Source: Pseudomonadota bacterium (GTDB taxonomy: Bacteria; Pseudomonadota; Alphaproteobacteria; Rhodobacterales; Rhodobacteraceae). Taken from it: DNA of 64,000 bases. The notes under the pieces are model-generated. The model was not told the origin of the DNA. It saw nothing but the letters and a program-made list of their open reading frames with translations, and searched no databases. The stretch is taken from positions 124,001-188,000 of the forward strand of contig JAIUPD010000003.1 of NCBI GenBank assembly GCA_020161615.1. The letters are read 5' to 3'. The position numbers and the translations under genes were made by a program. This document shows, one piece after another, positions 63,724-64,000 of the stretch (positions are counted from its first letter, which is position 1; each line of letters begins with the position of its first letter).

Positions 63724-64000
63724 GTGAGCAACCCCGACAGCTTCATCGATGAGGTGAACGAGGAACTCAAGCGCGACCGCCTGTTCGCCGCCATGCGCCG
63801 ATACGGCTGGATCGCCATCCTCCTCGTGATCGTGCTGGTGGGGGGCGCCGCCTATAACGAATGGCGCAAGGCCCAGAACCGCGCCGCCGCCGAAGCCTTT
63901 GGCGATCAGGTGGTTGCCGCGCTCGACGTAAGCGATCCCGAGGCGCGCCGCGCCGCGCTGGGCGAGGTGACGGCCGCGGGCGACCGCCAGGGCATCCTGA
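63724..64000 (+). CDS. YfgM-like TPR protein (3' end outside window)
   Basis: The GTG at 63724 with GGAGGCGA before it opens a frame still open at the window edge (92 codons). The protein starts SNPDSFIDEVNEELKRDRL, has one membrane helix (WIAILLVIVLVGGAAYNEW, about residues 29-47), then a helical region KAQNRAAAEAFGDQVVAALD. This is the layout of the YfgM/tetratricopeptide ancillary SecYEG protein usually encoded beside bamB and der. The TPR part lies outside the window. Confidence 0.8.
   Translation, partial: MSNPDSFIDEVNEELKRDRLFAAMRRYGWIAILLVIVLVGGAAYNEWRKAQNRAAAEAFGDQVVAALDVSDPEARRAALGEVTAAGDRQGIL

Overview
The window is typical chromosomal DNA of an alphaproteobacterium of the Rhodobacteraceae (Rhodobacterales). 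The signs are a very high G+C content, dense operons with many 4-bp ATGA/GTGA overlaps, family-typical proteins (TIGR02302, 44-residue aa3-oxidase subunit IV, Hint-domain protein, PhaAB) and a DddP-type DMSP lyase. I cannot fix the genus. No insertion sequence, prophage, integrase or CRISPR array was seen. Most of the window is core metabolism with a few accessory catabolic islands.

Region by region. 0-5.3 kb: a cut-off glycine-zipper lipoprotein, then a MarR regulator - self-sufficient reductive dehalogenase - luciferase-like monooxygenase cluster, all on the minus strand, with a 19-bp palindromic operator in front of marR. 5.4-15.7 kb: a urate-degradation island (puuD, LysR regulator, uraH, a puuE-uraD fusion, allE, allA, an NCS2 purine permease and an 8-oxoguanine deaminase), interrupted by a lipid kinase and a metallophosphoesterase. 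15.7-19.3 kb: sufE, a lipoprotein, ilvC and two Lrp/AsnC regulators. 19.4-25.1 kb: a tightly coupled argH - micro-lipoprotein - DUF2834 - lysA - TIGR02302 operon. 25.2-40 kb: an EAL phosphodiesterase, phaAB, an aromatic amino acid exporter, tRNA methyltransferase-like and DUF2007 genes, polyprenyl diphosphate synthase, ispE with a TPR protein, ETF-QO, soxR with a VOC protein, greA, and azlCD. 40-49.4 kb: aa3 oxidase subunit IV, an acyl-CoA dehydrogenase/MBL pair, tsaC/Sua5, matB, trigger factor and a MATE pump. 49.4-58.2 kb: an HxlR regulator, tRNA-Leu(UAG), a Hint-domain protein, split NAD(P)HX repair genes, glnB-glnA, two unknown proteins, dddP and a DUF3445 haem-protein gene. 58.5-64 kb: an RND pump operon and the start of a YfgM-like TPR gene.

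How genes work together. The purine genes form almost the whole route from 8-oxoguanine or urate to glyoxylate and urea; the allantoate hydrolase AllC is not in the window. The dehalogenase cluster looks able to remove halogen from halo-hydroxybenzoates in the cytoplasm using NAD(P)H. DddP would release DMS and a C3 product from DMSP. GlnB-GlnA is the usual nitrogen-assimilation pair.

The most unusual features are the self-sufficient reductive dehalogenase operon, a family of long composite repeats placed at the 3' ends of genes (six loci), a small REP-like palindrome inserted in frame in the NAD(P)HX dehydratase gene, a 17-bp tandem repeat that puts the same C-terminus and a stop in all three frames, and two near-identical palindromic operators between a MATE pump and its HxlR-type regulator.
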